A DNA stretch of 52,947 nucleotides from Steroidobacter sp. (GTDB lineage Bacteria > Pseudomonadota > Gammaproteobacteria > Steroidobacterales > Steroidobacteraceae): NCBI GenBank assembly GCA_025929585.1, contig JAICPY010000021.1:1-52947 (forward strand), written 5' to 3'. This document shows, one piece after another, positions 27,951-37,172 of the stretch. Positions within the stretch are counted from its first letter, which is position 1, and the number at the start of each line of letters is the position of its first letter. Both the position numbers and the translations under genes were made by a program. The notes beneath the pieces were generated by a model. The model saw nothing but the letters and a program-made list of their open reading frames with translations, was not told the DNA's origin and searched no databases.

Positions 27951-30104
27951 TCAGTGATGTCCCGGCGCGTACGGGAACTCGAGGGACTTGTAGTACTCGA
28001 GTGAGTGTTCAGGCTGTGCGTAGCCTTCAGGAATGGGGCGTTCCGAGAAAGTCTGGAAATACGCGATGCACGCATCGCGCCACCACTTTGCTTCCTTCTC
28101 TTGAATCTCGAAAAAACTGGCCACTTGAGCGTGACGCTCTGCGTCGAGGTAAGGCTTCAAGTGATCCCACGTTTGGCGCATCTCACTGACGGACTGCACG
28201 CCGCGCGAATAGGCGTGCACGAGCTCGTTCCAAAGCGTGCGACCAGAAGACATCTTGCGATCCCAAGGCACGTGGTGGAACCACAATAGGAATTGCTCGG
28301 GCACTTTGTTGCGATCGCCGAAAATTGCGGCGACCGGTTTCGCATACTGCGCGACGGCATTACTCCCGGAGGCGCTGCGATCGAATCCGATGCCTTCCTT
28401 CGTCGCGCGATGATAGTAGACGGACGTCCAGTCGGCGCGCGGGCCGCCTTCGACCCAAGGCCCCGGTCCGTAGTGATGGCCGCGGCCCATCAAATGGTGC
28501 AATCCGAGAGGAGTCATGTAATCGACCACCGCTTCCCGCGACTTCATCATCATTTCAACGGTGGGGTTGATGAAAGCTTCATCGTTGGTGAAGGTCATGC
28601 GTGCCCATTCCTCTGCGATCTCGCGAGAGGCAAGCATCGGATCCCAGGCGAGCCTACCGTAGGCATACCAGTTCGCTTGATCGAAATGAGAGCCGCTCCA
28701 ATTACGATCGACGCCGATGTTTGCGACGCCGGCCATGCCGGTCCTTGCGTAGCCATGGAGCGAGCCGTCCAGCACCTTGGCAACTGTGGATCCTTTCCCC
28801 TTCACAAAGGTATCTGCATCGAGAGCTTCTTCGAACAGAGGCGCCAGATAGGCAAGGTGCGTTGCGAATCCCAGGTATTCTTTGGTGATTTGGAACTCCA
28901 TCATCAGCGGAGTTTTCGGCATCGCGCCGAATAGCGGATGGAAGGGCTCGCGAGGCTGGAAGTCGATCGCTCCGTTCTTCACCTGCACCAGCACGTTCTC
29001 GCGGAACTTGCCGTCGTATGGAACGAACTCGTTGTAAGCCTGTTTCGCGCGATCATCCGGTTCTTCGTTCGAGTACACGAATGCCCGCCACATGACGATG
29101 CCGCCGTGCGGAGCGACGGCCTCTGCAAGCATGTTTGCACCGTCGGCGTGCGAGCGGCCGTAGTCTTGTGGGCCTGGCTGGCCTTCCGAATTTGCCTTGA
29201 CTAGATATCCACCGAAATCTGGGATGTACCGATAGATTTCGTCGGTTTTCTTCTTCCACCATTCACGTACTGCGGGGTCGAGCGGATCTGCGCTCTTCAA
29301 TCCACCGATCTCGATCGGAGCACTGAATCGCGCGGTGAGATAAACGCGAATCCCGTAAGCACGAAACACATTGGCCAATGCTGCTGACTTTTCCAAATAC
29401 ATCGGCGTCAAACTCGTCGCGTTGGCGTTGACGTTAGTGAGCACGGTGCCATTGATGCCGATCGATGCATTCGCACGTGCGTAGTCGGTGTAGCGCGGGT
29501 CGAGGTAGTCCGGCAGCTTGTGCCAGTCCCACAAGGACTGGCCCGCGTACCCGCGCTCGACATTGCGGTCTAGGTTGTCCCAGTGGTTGAGCACTCGCGT
29601 TTGGGTTTTTGGCTTCGCCGAGATATCGAGGTCCTGGATTGAGTGTTGTGTCTGCAGCAAGCGCAAAAAGTGATACGTGCCGTACAGGGCTCCGACATCG
29701 CTATTCGCTGCGATGACGGTGAGCTCGCGACCGTTCTGGTTTGCGGTCCTAAGCAGATAGCCTTCGGTGCCGAGATTCGTGAGTGGCAATCCAAGAGCGG
29801 CGATCGCCTCGGAGGAGTCAGGTGTGCCGATCACGAGTGCGCCGGATTTCTCTGCCGTCAAACTTGCCGGCACCGTGGTGCCAAGAATTCCTTCCAGACC
29901 GCGCGTTAACTCGTCTCGCACGGCCAACATCGTGGGGGAGTTTCCTGAAACCACGATGGAGGAAATGGAGTCGCGATATTGGGCCTGAAGCTGCGGGTTC
30001 ACTGGCGTATAGCGCAACCACAAATCATAGCCATCCTCCGACAAGGCAGGTGTGCCGAGCGAGATCAGGATCAGGAACAGCAGCGTGCGTACCGAGCTCA
30101 TCAT
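27951..30104 (-). CDS. aguA: GH67 alpha-glucuronidase
   Basis: This 717-aa protein has a signal peptide (residues 1-22, ending TPALS), so it acts in the periplasm or outside. GH67 features include [53 protein letters not shown] with the likely acid E307, [15 protein letters not shown] with D381, and [18 protein letters not shown] with E409. The spacing matches the catalytic Glu-Asp-Glu of known enzymes. It removes (4-O-methyl)-glucuronic acid from the non-reducing-end xylose of aldouronic acids made from glucuronoxylan. Its product feeds UxaC and ManD next door. The length is normal for the family. A LacI regulator gene diverges from it. Confidence 0.96.
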   Translation of the reverse strand: MMSSVRTLLFLILISLGTPALSEDGYDLWLRYTPVNPQLQAQYRDSISSIVVSGNSPTMLAVRDELTRGLEGILGTTVPASLTAEKSGALVIGTPDSSEAIAALGLPLTNLGTEGYLLRTANQNGRELTVIAANSDVGALYGTYHFLRLLQTQHSIQDLDISAKPKTQTRVLNHWDNLDRNVERGYAGQSLWDWHKLPDYLDPRYTDYARANASIGINGTVLTNVNANATSLTPMYLEKSAALANVFRAYGIRVYLTARFSAPIEIGGLKSADPLDPAVREWWKKKTDEIYRYIPDFGGYLVKANSEGQPGPQDYGRSHADGANMLAEAVAPHGGIVMWRAFVYSNEEPDDRAKQAYNEFVPYDGKFRENVLVQVKNGAIDFQPREPFHPLFGAMPKTPLMMEFQITKEYLGFATHLAYLAPLFEEALDADTFVKGKGSTVAKVLDGSLHGYARTGMAGVANIGVDRNWSGSHFDQANWYAYGRLAWDPMLASREIAEEWARMTFTNDEAFINPTVEMMMKSREAVVDYMTPLGLHHLMGRGHHYGPGPWVEGGPRADWTSVYYHRATKEGIGFDRSASGSNAVAQYAKPVAAIFGDRNKVPEQFLLWFHHVPWDRKMSSGRTLWNELVHAYSRGVQSVSEMRQTWDHLKPYLDAERHAQVASFFEIQEKEAKWWRDACIAYFQTFSERPIPEGYAQPEHSLEYYKSLEFPYAPGHH

Positions 30105-30360
30105 GGTTGGTTAATTGTCCTGGAAAAGTGCGTTCGACCAGGATTTCATAAATTGGTTGCGAGTGCGAGCGGCGGGGTCGAGCCCAACTCGGCGTGAGAC
30201 GGGCTTGGTTATCGAGCGATATCTTTCATCGAAGCAACACAAGCGGTTTGCCCTGTCCTGAAACTCGCGTACTTGATGTAGGATGCAGCTCGGTAAAATG
30301 GCGTGAATGCCGGAGCAACCCGCCGTTGGGGCGCGACGATCGAAGGGCCGAACAATTGCT

Positions 30361-31422
30361 ATGGCGAATGAAGCAAGAACCGGACGTCGCAAAGGGACCG
30401 CGGTAACGATTCATGAAGTGGCGCGCCGCGCTGGCGTGTCGCCAATGACGGTCTCGCGCGTGATGAATGGCAAGAACAACGTGCACGAGAACACTCGTGC
30501 CGCTGTCATGCGCGTCGTGCGTGATTTGAATTACACGCCGAATCCCGCAGCGCGGTCCCTTGCAGGTGCACAAGGCACGAGAGTGGCCTTGATCTATTCG
30601 AACCCCAGCGCCTCTTATCTTAGTGAATTGCTCGTCGGCGCTTTGGACGGCGCGCATCACAAAGGCGTGCAGCTCGTATTGGATCGATGGGACGATCTGA
30701 AGCCACAGGCCGAGCGCGCCGCGGCGCGCAAACTCTCGAAAGGAGTGGCCGGCGTCATCTTGCCGCCGCCTCTGTGTGAGTCGAAAAGTATTTCCGGTGA
30801 GTTCGTCGCAGCTCAGATCCCGGTCGTTGCGGTTGCGACGGGGCGTTTCCCGGGCAATGTTTCCTGCGTGCGCATCGATGATTTTCGTGCGAGCCGCGAG
30901 ATGACCGAGCATTTGTTGAAGGCAGGACACACTCGAATCGGATTCATCAAAGGCCATCCAAACCAAACGGCGAGCGAGCGTCGCTACGCGGGTTTCCAAG
31001 CAGCAATGGAAGAGGCGGGGATCGCCGTGGATCCAGCTCTGGTTCAGCAAGGCTATTTCACATACAAATCAGGGCTCGAAGCTGCCGATATTTTGCTCGC
31101 ACGGCGCAAGCCACCGACTGCGATCTTCGCAAGCAATGACGACATGGCTGGTGCCGTCGTATCGGTCGCGCACCGCGGCGGATTCGACGTGCCGAGAGAT
31201 TTATCCGTTGTCGGGTTCGACGATACTCCCACTGCAACGACGGTGTGGCCTGAGCTCACCACGGTGCGGCAGCCAATCGCCGCGATGGCCGAGGCTGCGA
31301 TCGACCTACTTCTGAAAGATATGCGGCGCCGCAAAGAAGGCCATGAGCCGCTCGCAATCGACCAAATTGTCGAACACGAGCTCATCAAGCGCACCTCCGT
31401 GGCTCCGCCTCCCACGGCCTAG
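30361..31422 (+). CDS. LacI-family transcriptional regulator of sugar use
   Basis: This is 353 aa from ATG 30361; an upstream in-frame ATG at 30307 would add 18 basic residues. The N-terminal HTH and hinge are clear (VTIHEVARRAGVSPMTVSRV, MNGKNNVHENT, NYTPNPAARSLAG), followed by a periplasmic-binding-protein fold (VALIYSNPSASYLSELL; RIGFIKGHPNQTASERRYAG; IFASNDDMAGAVV; LSVVGFDDTPTATTVWPELT). It should release DNA when a sugar binds. It lies between the GH67 gene (divergent) and an FAH-family dehydratase gene 34 nt downstream, so it probably controls xylan or pentose genes. The xyl-box-like site at 43278 is a candidate target. Confidence 0.92.
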   Translation: MANEARTGRRKGTAVTIHEVARRAGVSPMTVSRVMNGKNNVHENTRAAVMRVVRDLNYTPNPAARSLAGAQGTRVALIYSNPSASYLSELLVGALDGAHHKGVQLVLDRWDDLKPQAERAAARKLSKGVAGVILPPPLCESKSISGEFVAAQIPVVAVATGRFPGNVSCVRIDDFRASREMTEHLLKAGHTRIGFIKGHPNQTASERRYAGFQAAMEEAGIAVDPALVQQGYFTYKSGLEAADILLARRKPPTAIFASNDDMAGAVVSVAHRGGFDVPRDLSVVGFDDTPTATTVWPELTTVRQPIAAMAEAAIDLLLKDMRRRKEGHEPLAIDQIVEHELIKRTSVAPPPTA

Positions 31423-31456
31423 CCCATTTACCCAGCAAATTATCTAGATCGTTCCT

Positions 31457-32590
31457 ATGCTCGAAGCTCTTCCACGCGATTGGCAACGCGCGACCTTGGT
31501 AGGCCGTTTGCAAACATCGGCAGGCCCTTCGCCTGTGGTATTGGCGGGCGGACGCATTCGAGACGTGTCGCAGCACGCGCCGACCGTTTCGCATCTGCTC
31601 AATGCATGGCAGGGCGAGATCCCTCCAGGAACCGACTTGGGTCGCATCGAGGATTTCGCACTCGCGGCTGCTTTCGAAAGCTTGCACGTACCTCGTCTGC
31701 TATCGCCTTTCGACCTGCAATGTATCAAGGCTTGTGGAGTCACATTCGCGATCTCTGCCATCGAGCGAGTCATCGAGGAGCGCGCACGTGGCGATGCGGC
31801 GAAAGCCGACAGCATTCGTGGCGACTTACGTGAACGCGTCGGCTCGGACATTCGCTCGGTAAAACCGGGATCCGATGCCGCACAGCGACTGAAGCAAGCT
31901 CTGATTGCGGACGGCTTGTGGTCTCAGTATTTGGAAGTCGCGATCGGCCCGGATGCGGAAGTGTTCACCAAATCACCGGTGCTCTCATCGGTCGGTTGGG
32001 GTGATTGGATCGGCGTGCGCTCAGACTCGGCTTGGAACAATCCGGAACCCGAAATCGTGCTGGCTTGCGATCGTCAGGCTCGCATTCTTGGAGCTACGCT
32101 TGGTAACGATGTGAATTTGCGCGACATCGAAGGCCGCAGTGCGCTGCTCTTGGGCAAAGCCAAAGACAACACTGCGTCTTGCGCGATCGGCCCCTTCATT
32201 CGCTTGTTCGATGATCATTTCAGCCTGGATGACGTGCGCACTACGGTCGTGAAGTTGGAAATCGTAGGCGAAGACAATTTCAGGCTCGAAGGGTCGAGCA
32301 CCATGTCGCAGATCAGCCGAAGTCCAGAAGAGCTCGTTCAGCAAACGTTAGGCAAACACCACCAATACCCGGACGGCTTCGCGCTCTTTCTCGGCACGCT
32401 GTTTGCACCGGTCGTGGATCGCGATACGAAGGGTTTAGGATTCACGCACAAACCCAATGACATGGTAAGGGTGTCGACCGATCTTCTCGGCACACTCGAG
32501 AACAAAGTGACCACTTGCGATCAGGCGCCACCCTGGACATTCGGGATCGGAGCGCTGATGAAGAATCTCGCGCAACGCGGATTGCTGTAA
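31457..32590 (+). CDS. FAH-family 2-keto-3-deoxy-pentonate dehydratase (probably xylonate branch)
   Basis: This 377-aa protein of the fumarylacetoacetate hydrolase fold has the family metal-site wording NNPEPEIVLACD, GATLGNDVNLRDIEGRSALL and GKAKDNTASCAIGPFI, and a C-terminal LGTLENKVTT. Members of this length (such as Caulobacter XylX) dehydrate 2-keto-3-deoxy-D-xylonate to alpha-ketoglutarate semialdehyde in the Weimberg pathway. The gene lies 34 nt after the LacI gene in the same direction. With the SDR, lactonase and dehydratase it gives four consecutive steps. The last step, a semialdehyde dehydrogenase, is not found intact here. Ketodeoxy-arabinonate is an alternative substrate. Confidence 0.82.
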   Translation: MLEALPRDWQRATLVGRLQTSAGPSPVVLAGGRIRDVSQHAPTVSHLLNAWQGEIPPGTDLGRIEDFALAAAFESLHVPRLLSPFDLQCIKACGVTFAISAIERVIEERARGDAAKADSIRGDLRERVGSDIRSVKPGSDAAQRLKQALIADGLWSQYLEVAIGPDAEVFTKSPVLSSVGWGDWIGVRSDSAWNNPEPEIVLACDRQARILGATLGNDVNLRDIEGRSALLLGKAKDNTASCAIGPFIRLFDDHFSLDDVRTTVVKLEIVGEDNFRLEGSSTMSQISRSPEELVQQTLGKHHQYPDGFALFLGTLFAPVVDRDTKGLGFTHKPNDMVRVSTDLLGTLENKVTTCDQAPPWTFGIGALMKNLAQRGLL

Positions 32591-32599
32591 TAAGAACGA

Positions 32600-32725
32600 A
32601 GCGGTTGGCGGTTAGCGGTTAGTCAGAGGTGCCGTCGCGCCTTTTACCGTTACGTCAGCCGATGGCAGTGATCCGTTCTGACTAACCGCTACCCGCTACC
32701 CGCTACCCGCTAACCGCCAACCGCT
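32600..32725. repeat. Heptamer-arm inverted-repeat element with a three-unit arm expansion
   Basis: The left arm (32600-32627) is A, GCGGTTG, GCGGTTA, GCGGTTA, GTCAGA. The complement of the right arm (32677-32725) is the same except for three added GCGGGTA heptamers before the last GCGGTTA: 49 nt against 28. The 49-nt loop between them is unrelated. It lies between convergent stop codons (FAH dehydratase and GntR). The exact 21-nt difference shows unit-wise expansion or loss by strand slippage. Confidence 0.85.
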
Positions 32726-32729
32726 TCTC

Positions 32730-33536
32730 TCAGATCGACCTTCTCTTCGCAAGCTCTTCGCGTTTTGCCGCGAACTCCGAGCGCGCGCGCTCGAGTGCAT
32801 CGGTCTCGGTCGCGCTGAGCATTGCGTTGATGACGCGGTCGAGATGGCTGCGCATGGCTGCTCGTGCTGCCTGAGGATCGCGCGCCTTCAGTGCTTTGAA
32901 GATCTTGCTATGGTCATCGAAGCGGGGTTGGACGCCGGCGTCTCTCGCTCGATCGAACATCTTCATGCACATCGGCGATTTGTAACGCATGTCCCAAAGA
33001 TTCTCGACGACGGTGGTGATCGCGGAGTTGCGTGTGGCCTCGGCAATCGCAATATGAAAATCACGATCCGCACGCTCGCCGACCTCGCTAGTGGTGTTCG
33101 CTTCGATGATCTGGAGCAGCGATTCGAGCTTGTCTAACTGTTCATCAGTAATGATCGCCGCCGCGAGGGCAGCCGATTCACCTTCGAACAACCGTCGTGC
33201 TTCGGTGACTTCAAAAGGACCGATGTCGAGTTCTTGCTCGTTTCCTTCGACAGGTTCTCGCTCGAGGACGTAAATGCCTGAGCCGCGGCGCGCTTCGACG
33301 ATGCCGCGGATTTCGAGCGCGATCATCGCTTCGCGAACCGTGGGGCGGCTCACCCCGAAGTCTTCTGCAAGTTCTCGCTCCGGCGGTAAACGTTCACCCG
33401 GCGGATATTTGCCGCTGCGGATCTCGGCGACGATCGAATTCGCCACTCGTTGATAAAGCTTCGGGCTGCCGACGATTTGGATGTCCATTGATGAGGGATC
33501 TTGTATTGGTCGATATCGATTCAACGCCGTCATCAA
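32730..33536 (-). CDS. FadR-subfamily GntR transcriptional regulator
   Basis: This 268-aa protein has a winged HTH at about 26-90 (YQRVANSIVAEIRSGKYPPG, LPPERELAEDFGVSRPTVRE) and an FCD ligand domain with the metal-site pattern RDFHIAIAEATRN, DHSKIFKAL and MRSHLDRV. FCD regulators such as UxuR/ExuR sense sugar acids. Starts at 33536 and 33488 (MDIQIVGSPKLYQRV) are both possible. A candidate operator, TGGTCTGGCCA, lies 43 nt upstream, and matching sites precede two TonB receptors and the ExuT-like transporter. This suggests self-control plus control of uronate/xylan uptake. The inducer is not known; glucuronate or a pathway intermediate is likely. Confidence 0.92.
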   Translation of the reverse strand: MMTALNRYRPIQDPSSMDIQIVGSPKLYQRVANSIVAEIRSGKYPPGERLPPERELAEDFGVSRPTVREAMIALEIRGIVEARRGSGIYVLEREPVEGNEQELDIGPFEVTEARRLFEGESAALAAAIITDEQLDKLESLLQIIEANTTSEVGERADRDFHIAIAEATRNSAITTVVENLWDMRYKSPMCMKMFDRARDAGVQPRFDDHSKIFKALKARDPQAARAAMRSHLDRVINAMLSATETDALERARSEFAAKREELAKRRSI

Positions 33537-33579
33537 ATTCTATACGTGAATGACAGCGGTGGACGAAGAGTTTTTAGAG

Positions 33580-33590
33580 TGGTCTGGCCA
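33580..33590. promoter_or_regulatory. Candidate GntR operator TGGTCTGGCCA (autoregulatory)
   Basis: It lies 43 nt before the GntR start codon at 33536, close enough for self-repression. The surrounding TTTTTAG upstream run is also seen beside the site at 22918. Confidence 0.6.
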
Positions 33591-33752
33591 GCTCAAGTTT
33601 CACGTTTGCGAAAGAATGGTCAAGGTCTACCGCAGCGTGGCGTGCATGCAATCGTAGGTGCGCCAGTTTTTCGGCCGATCGGTAGCCCTATAGCTACGGT
33701 GTTGCGATTACGCCGCAATTGACACGTCAACTCACCTGTCCCAGAATCCAAA

Positions 33753-33763
33753 CGGTCAGGCCA
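33753..33763. promoter_or_regulatory. Candidate GntR operator CGGTCAGGCCA
   Basis: It matches TGGNCWGNCCA at all but the first base. It lies 250 nt before the 1022-aa TonB receptor gene. Confidence 0.5.
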
Positions 33764-33824
33764 ATATGTAGTTTCCGGTACGACCGATCTGCCGCATGTC
33801 AGCACGACATGGTTGGCCGATTCG

Positions 33825-33836
33825 ACCGATATCGGT
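33825..33836. promoter_or_regulatory. 12-bp perfect palindrome ACCGATATCGGT
   Basis: It is a self-complementary 12-mer in the receptor leader, flanked by GGTTGGCCG and GGTTGCCG-like half repeats. It is a possible second operator for the large TonB receptor; the protein is unknown. Confidence 0.3.
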
Positions 33837-34013
33837 GCCATGGTTGCCGACCGAAAAGGGCTTCGTCCCAGTTCTCGGATCGGGCACCCAGCAGCGGGAG
33901 AAAGAAAAGTTGGTGTCTCGATCGCGAGCTCACCTATCCAACAGTTCGGGGATTACGCGCGCGCGTGAACTGAAAAGAATTCGCTTCGCCAAGAGTTTCT
34001 GGAGGAAGAGATC

Positions 34014-37000
34014 GTGAAATTTAGAAAACCGTATTCTGTCGGCGGCATGAGCCTGCTAGGCCTTGCGATGAGCATGGGTATAGCGCAGGCGCAAGCACAA
34101 AACACCTCTGCGCAGGGAGAGGAGCTCGAAGAGATCATCGTTACTGGCTTTCGCCAGAGCTTGCAGAATTCCACGGAAGCAAAGCGGGACGCGGTAGGCT
34201 TCACGGATACGATCTTCGCGGAAGACATCGGCAAATTTCCCGATACGAACATCGCCGAATCGTTCAACCGCATTCCCGGCGTGACAATCAATCGCGAGAT
34301 CACCGGTGAAGGCCTGAACATCGCGATTCGTGGCCTCGGCACGAATTTCACGAGAGTGCTGCTCAACAACGCTCCGGTCGCGATCGCCTCGACAGGCCGA
34401 ACGGATGCCCAGAGCACCAACCGCGAAGTGGATCTCGATCTCTTCCCAACGGAGTTGTTCAGTCAGTTAACTGTCTCCAAGTCACCTTCAGCGGGGATGC
34501 TCGAAGGCGGCGCGGCCGGCACGGTGAACATGCGCAGCGCGCGGCCGTTCGATAACGAGGGAGCGCATTTCACGTATTCGGCACAAGCAATCGACTACAG
34601 CAACGCCGATGATCTCGGCGGCCGGGCCTCCATGGTCATGAGCAATACCTGGGAGAACTTCGGCGTGCTCGTCGGCCTCGCGGGCGTTCATAGCAACGTC
34701 AAGACGACTGGCTTCGAAACGATTGGATGGACGAACCCGAATATCACCGCGAGCCAATGCGGCGATGGCAATACTTGTAACACCACCGGCGGCGGCAACT
34801 GGACCATCCCGGGTGCCGTTCCTGTGGGCGCCGGCAATGGACTCACCGAGGGCGCAGTCATCGATCGGGACTTCCTCTTGGCGAACAACCCTGGGCTTAC
34901 GCTCGAGCAAATCGACAACGCGCTGCTGCCGCGTCTCGGCCGTCCGATGGAGGAATCAGGCACGAAGGACCGCTACAACGCCGTCGTCAGCCTCGAGTTT
35001 CGACCGAGCGAGGATTTGAATTTCTATCTCGATTCGATGTACGGCAAGAAAGAGAACGATCTCGAGCGCATCGATATGAACTGGGTCGTTCGTAACGGCG
35101 CGGTCATTCCGTTGAATCTTAGCGTCGATCGGGAGGACTGCTCGGACGGTTGCGTCGTCACCAGCGGCACGTTCGCCAATGCAGCGGCATTCCTGGAATA
35201 CCGTCCACATATTGAGGACGTCGAGTTCTGGGGCACGAACCCCGGCATGATGTGGCAGATCACGGAGTCGCTGAAACTCGACGTGGCCGCCAATTACACG
35301 AAGAGCGAATTCAGGCGCGAATCGCCAACCTTGCTCGTTCAAACAAACGCGCCGATGACCGTCAACTACACGAATGACGGCAGCGTTCCGGTGATCGACA
35401 GCACGCTCGATCTAAACAATCCTGCCAACTTTGGTTGGGTGGGCGGGCGACTCAACATTCAGAACGAAGAGCGTGAAACGGAGACCCAAGGGGTGCGCTT
35501 CGATCTGACGTTGGGCGATCCGGATCTGAACCTCAAGTTCGGTGGTGCATACGATGAGGTTTCGCGCGAAATCGTGCCGTACGACAACTCGGGGGCCTGG
35601 CAGAGCGCGGTGTGCGGGAACAATCCAAACGTGTATCTGCCTGGACCAAACCAGCAGGCATCGTGCCGAGGCGAGGTTCTGCCGGGTGCAGCGCCTGCGG
35701 GGTATCCGGCTTATGCTGGATACGGCAGCAACTATTCAGCGGGCTTCCCCGCATTCGAGTATCTCGGCTCAGTGGTCCCTAACAATGAGCTAGCGAACTA
35801 CTTGCGTCCGGGTCCAGGTTTCATCACGGCCGATTGGGACGCGTTTGCGCGCGACACCAATTATGACTTCTACAGTCAGAACGCGCCGGATGCCGGCGGC
35901 TCGAACACAGGCGCGGGTTGGGGCACGATCGAAGAAGTGACGACCGGCTTGTATAGCGAAGTCAACGGTAACACCGATGTCGGCGAGAGCCGTCTACGCT
36001 ACAACGTCGGCGTTCGCTGGGTGAAGACTGAGCAGGAAGTGGGCTCGCGCATCTCGCTGCTCGATCCGCGCAACTCAGGATTGGATCAGAGCGCCAATGG
36101 GCCGGATCAAGGTGGCCTGTATCCCAACGTCGTGGAATACGACTATCAGGACGAGGAATACGAGAACTGGCTGCCTTCGGCCAATGCCGCGTTGAACGTC
36201 ACGGACAATGTCGTGTTGCGCGTTGGTGTGTCCAGAACGATGACGCGTCCCAACCCCAACACGATGCGTCCAGGTCTGAGCTTTACCAGCCCGTCGGCCG
36301 ACACCGGCAATTTGGGTAATCCGGACCTCGATCCATTCCTGTCGGACAACATCGATCTTGGTATCGAGTACTACACAGGAGCAGAGGGTTATTTCGGTGT
36401 GGCGGCGTTCCGCAAAGGCATCGAAGGCTTCACGGTCAATCAGCCTCAAACGGTACCGTTCAGCAGTCTCGCGGTGTACGGCGTCACGTACAACACGCTG
36501 TCGCAAACGCAGCAGGTTGCCATCGACTCGCGCGGCGGACCTAACGTCGCAAATGTCGTGCTCAACCAGCAGGTCAATGCTCCTGGTCGGCTGACGGTCA
36601 ACGGCTTGGAGTTCAACTGGGTGCAACCGCTCGATTTCTTGCTGGGCGGGATCGGACTCGAAGGCTTCGGCTTCACGGCGAACTACACCATCATCGACCA
36701 GAAAGGTGAGGGTGCGGCGCCAGCGGTCGCGACAGGCGTGGCGCCTGAGACGTACAACGCGACGGTCTATTACGAGAACCACGGCGTCAGTGCGCGTATC
36801 TCGACGACCTTTGCACAAGGCGCTCAACAGACCGGGCCTGGCGGTCAGAACGGCATCCCGTTAGCGGAACTGTTCGGTAACGATTATGAGCAATGGGACT
36901 TCGCTTCGAGCTTCGATTTCACCGAGATGTTCGGTGCGGCGGAGTGGATGCCTCAACTCACGATCGACGTCATTAACCTGTTCGACGAAGAGCAGCGTAG

Positions 37001-37082
37001 CTATCACCAGTTCGCGAACGCGGTGCAATCCGTGTACGAGCCCGGCAGAAGCGTAATCGTCGGTCTGCGCGGCAGATTCTAA
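34014..37082 (+). CDS. Large TonB-dependent receptor, probably for xylan oligosaccharides
   Basis: This 1022-aa protein starts at GTG 34014 with GGAGGA 7 nt upstream. It has a signal peptide ending near AQAQAQ (about 28), a TonB box EEIIVTGFRQS and a plug with IFAEDIGKFPDTNIAESFN, RIPGVTINREITGEG and AIRGLGTNFTRVLLNN. The barrel ends in VIVGLRGRF with a terminal Phe. Several paired Cys (CGDGNTCN; DCSDGCV) lie in likely outer loops and may form disulfides. It is of the same class as the receptor at 19788 but clearly a different protein. The GntR gene diverges from it and a GntR-type site lies in its leader. A strong terminator follows 26 nt after the stop, so it is transcribed alone. Confidence 0.87.
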   Translation: MKFRKPYSVGGMSLLGLAMSMGIAQAQAQNTSAQGEELEEIIVTGFRQSLQNSTEAKRDAVGFTDTIFAEDIGKFPDTNIAESFNRIPGVTINREITGEGLNIAIRGLGTNFTRVLLNNAPVAIASTGRTDAQSTNREVDLDLFPTELFSQLTVSKSPSAGMLEGGAAGTVNMRSARPFDNEGAHFTYSAQAIDYSNADDLGGRASMVMSNTWENFGVLVGLAGVHSNVKTTGFETIGWTNPNITASQCGDGNTCNTTGGGNWTIPGAVPVGAGNGLTEGAVIDRDFLLANNPGLTLEQIDNALLPRLGRPMEESGTKDRYNAVVSLEFRPSEDLNFYLDSMYGKKENDLERIDMNWVVRNGAVIPLNLSVDREDCSDGCVVTSGTFANAAAFLEYRPHIEDVEFWGTNPGMMWQITESLKLDVAANYTKSEFRRESPTLLVQTNAPMTVNYTNDGSVPVIDSTLDLNNPANFGWVGGRLNIQNEERETETQGVRFDLTLGDPDLNLKFGGAYDEVSREIVPYDNSGAWQSAVCGNNPNVYLPGPNQQASCRGEVLPGAAPAGYPAYAGYGSNYSAGFPAFEYLGSVVPNNELANYLRPGPGFITADWDAFARDTNYDFYSQNAPDAGGSNTGAGWGTIEEVTTGLYSEVNGNTDVGESRLRYNVGVRWVKTEQEVGSRISLLDPRNSGLDQSANGPDQGGLYPNVVEYDYQDEEYENWLPSANAALNVTDNVVLRVGVSRTMTRPNPNTMRPGLSFTSPSADTGNLGNPDLDPFLSDNIDLGIEYYTGAEGYFGVAAFRKGIEGFTVNQPQTVPFSSLAVYGVTYNTLSQTQQVAIDSRGGPNVANVVLNQQVNAPGRLTVNGLEFNWVQPLDFLLGGIGLEGFGFTANYTIIDQKGEGAAPAVATGVAPETYNATVYYENHGVSARISTTFAQGAQQTGPGGQNGIPLAELFGNDYEQWDFASSFDFTEMFGAAEWMPQLTIDVINLFDEEQRSYHQFANAVQSVYEPGRSVIVGLRGRF

Positions 37083-37107
37083 AGTCAACGTTCCTAAGCA
37101 CTGAATT

Positions 37108-37139
37108 AAGCCCACTCGGTTTCGAGTGGGCTTTTTTTT
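37108..37139 (+). terminator. Rho-independent terminator of the 1022-aa receptor gene
   Basis: AAGCCCACTCG-GTTT-CGAGTGGGCTT forms an 11-bp stem followed by an eight-T run, directly after the receptor stop. Confidence 0.95.
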
Positions 37140-37172
37140 GCGCCTAGCATCAGCGCGAAAGCGGTTCGGTCT

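Larger units (their letters stand above)
33537..34013. other. 477-bp divergent control region between the GntR gene and the 1022-aa TonB receptor
   Basis: No convincing gene is seen. It contains two GntR-type sites (33580-33590 and 33753-33763), a 12-bp palindrome ACCGATATCGGT (33825-33836) and the receptor's ribosome site GGAGGA (34001-34006). The second GntR-type site is 250 nt before the receptor start, again implying a long leader. Confidence 0.6.

Noticed and set aside
30199-30225. TTATCGAGCGATATC near the GH67/LacI divergent promoter as a second copy of the 18752 palindrome
   Set aside because: The arms are shorter and the centre differs; the match is too weak to claim a shared operator.
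32600-32725. CRISPR array
   Set aside because: Repeats are 7 nt, directly adjacent and inverted between arms; there are no spacers and no cas genes.
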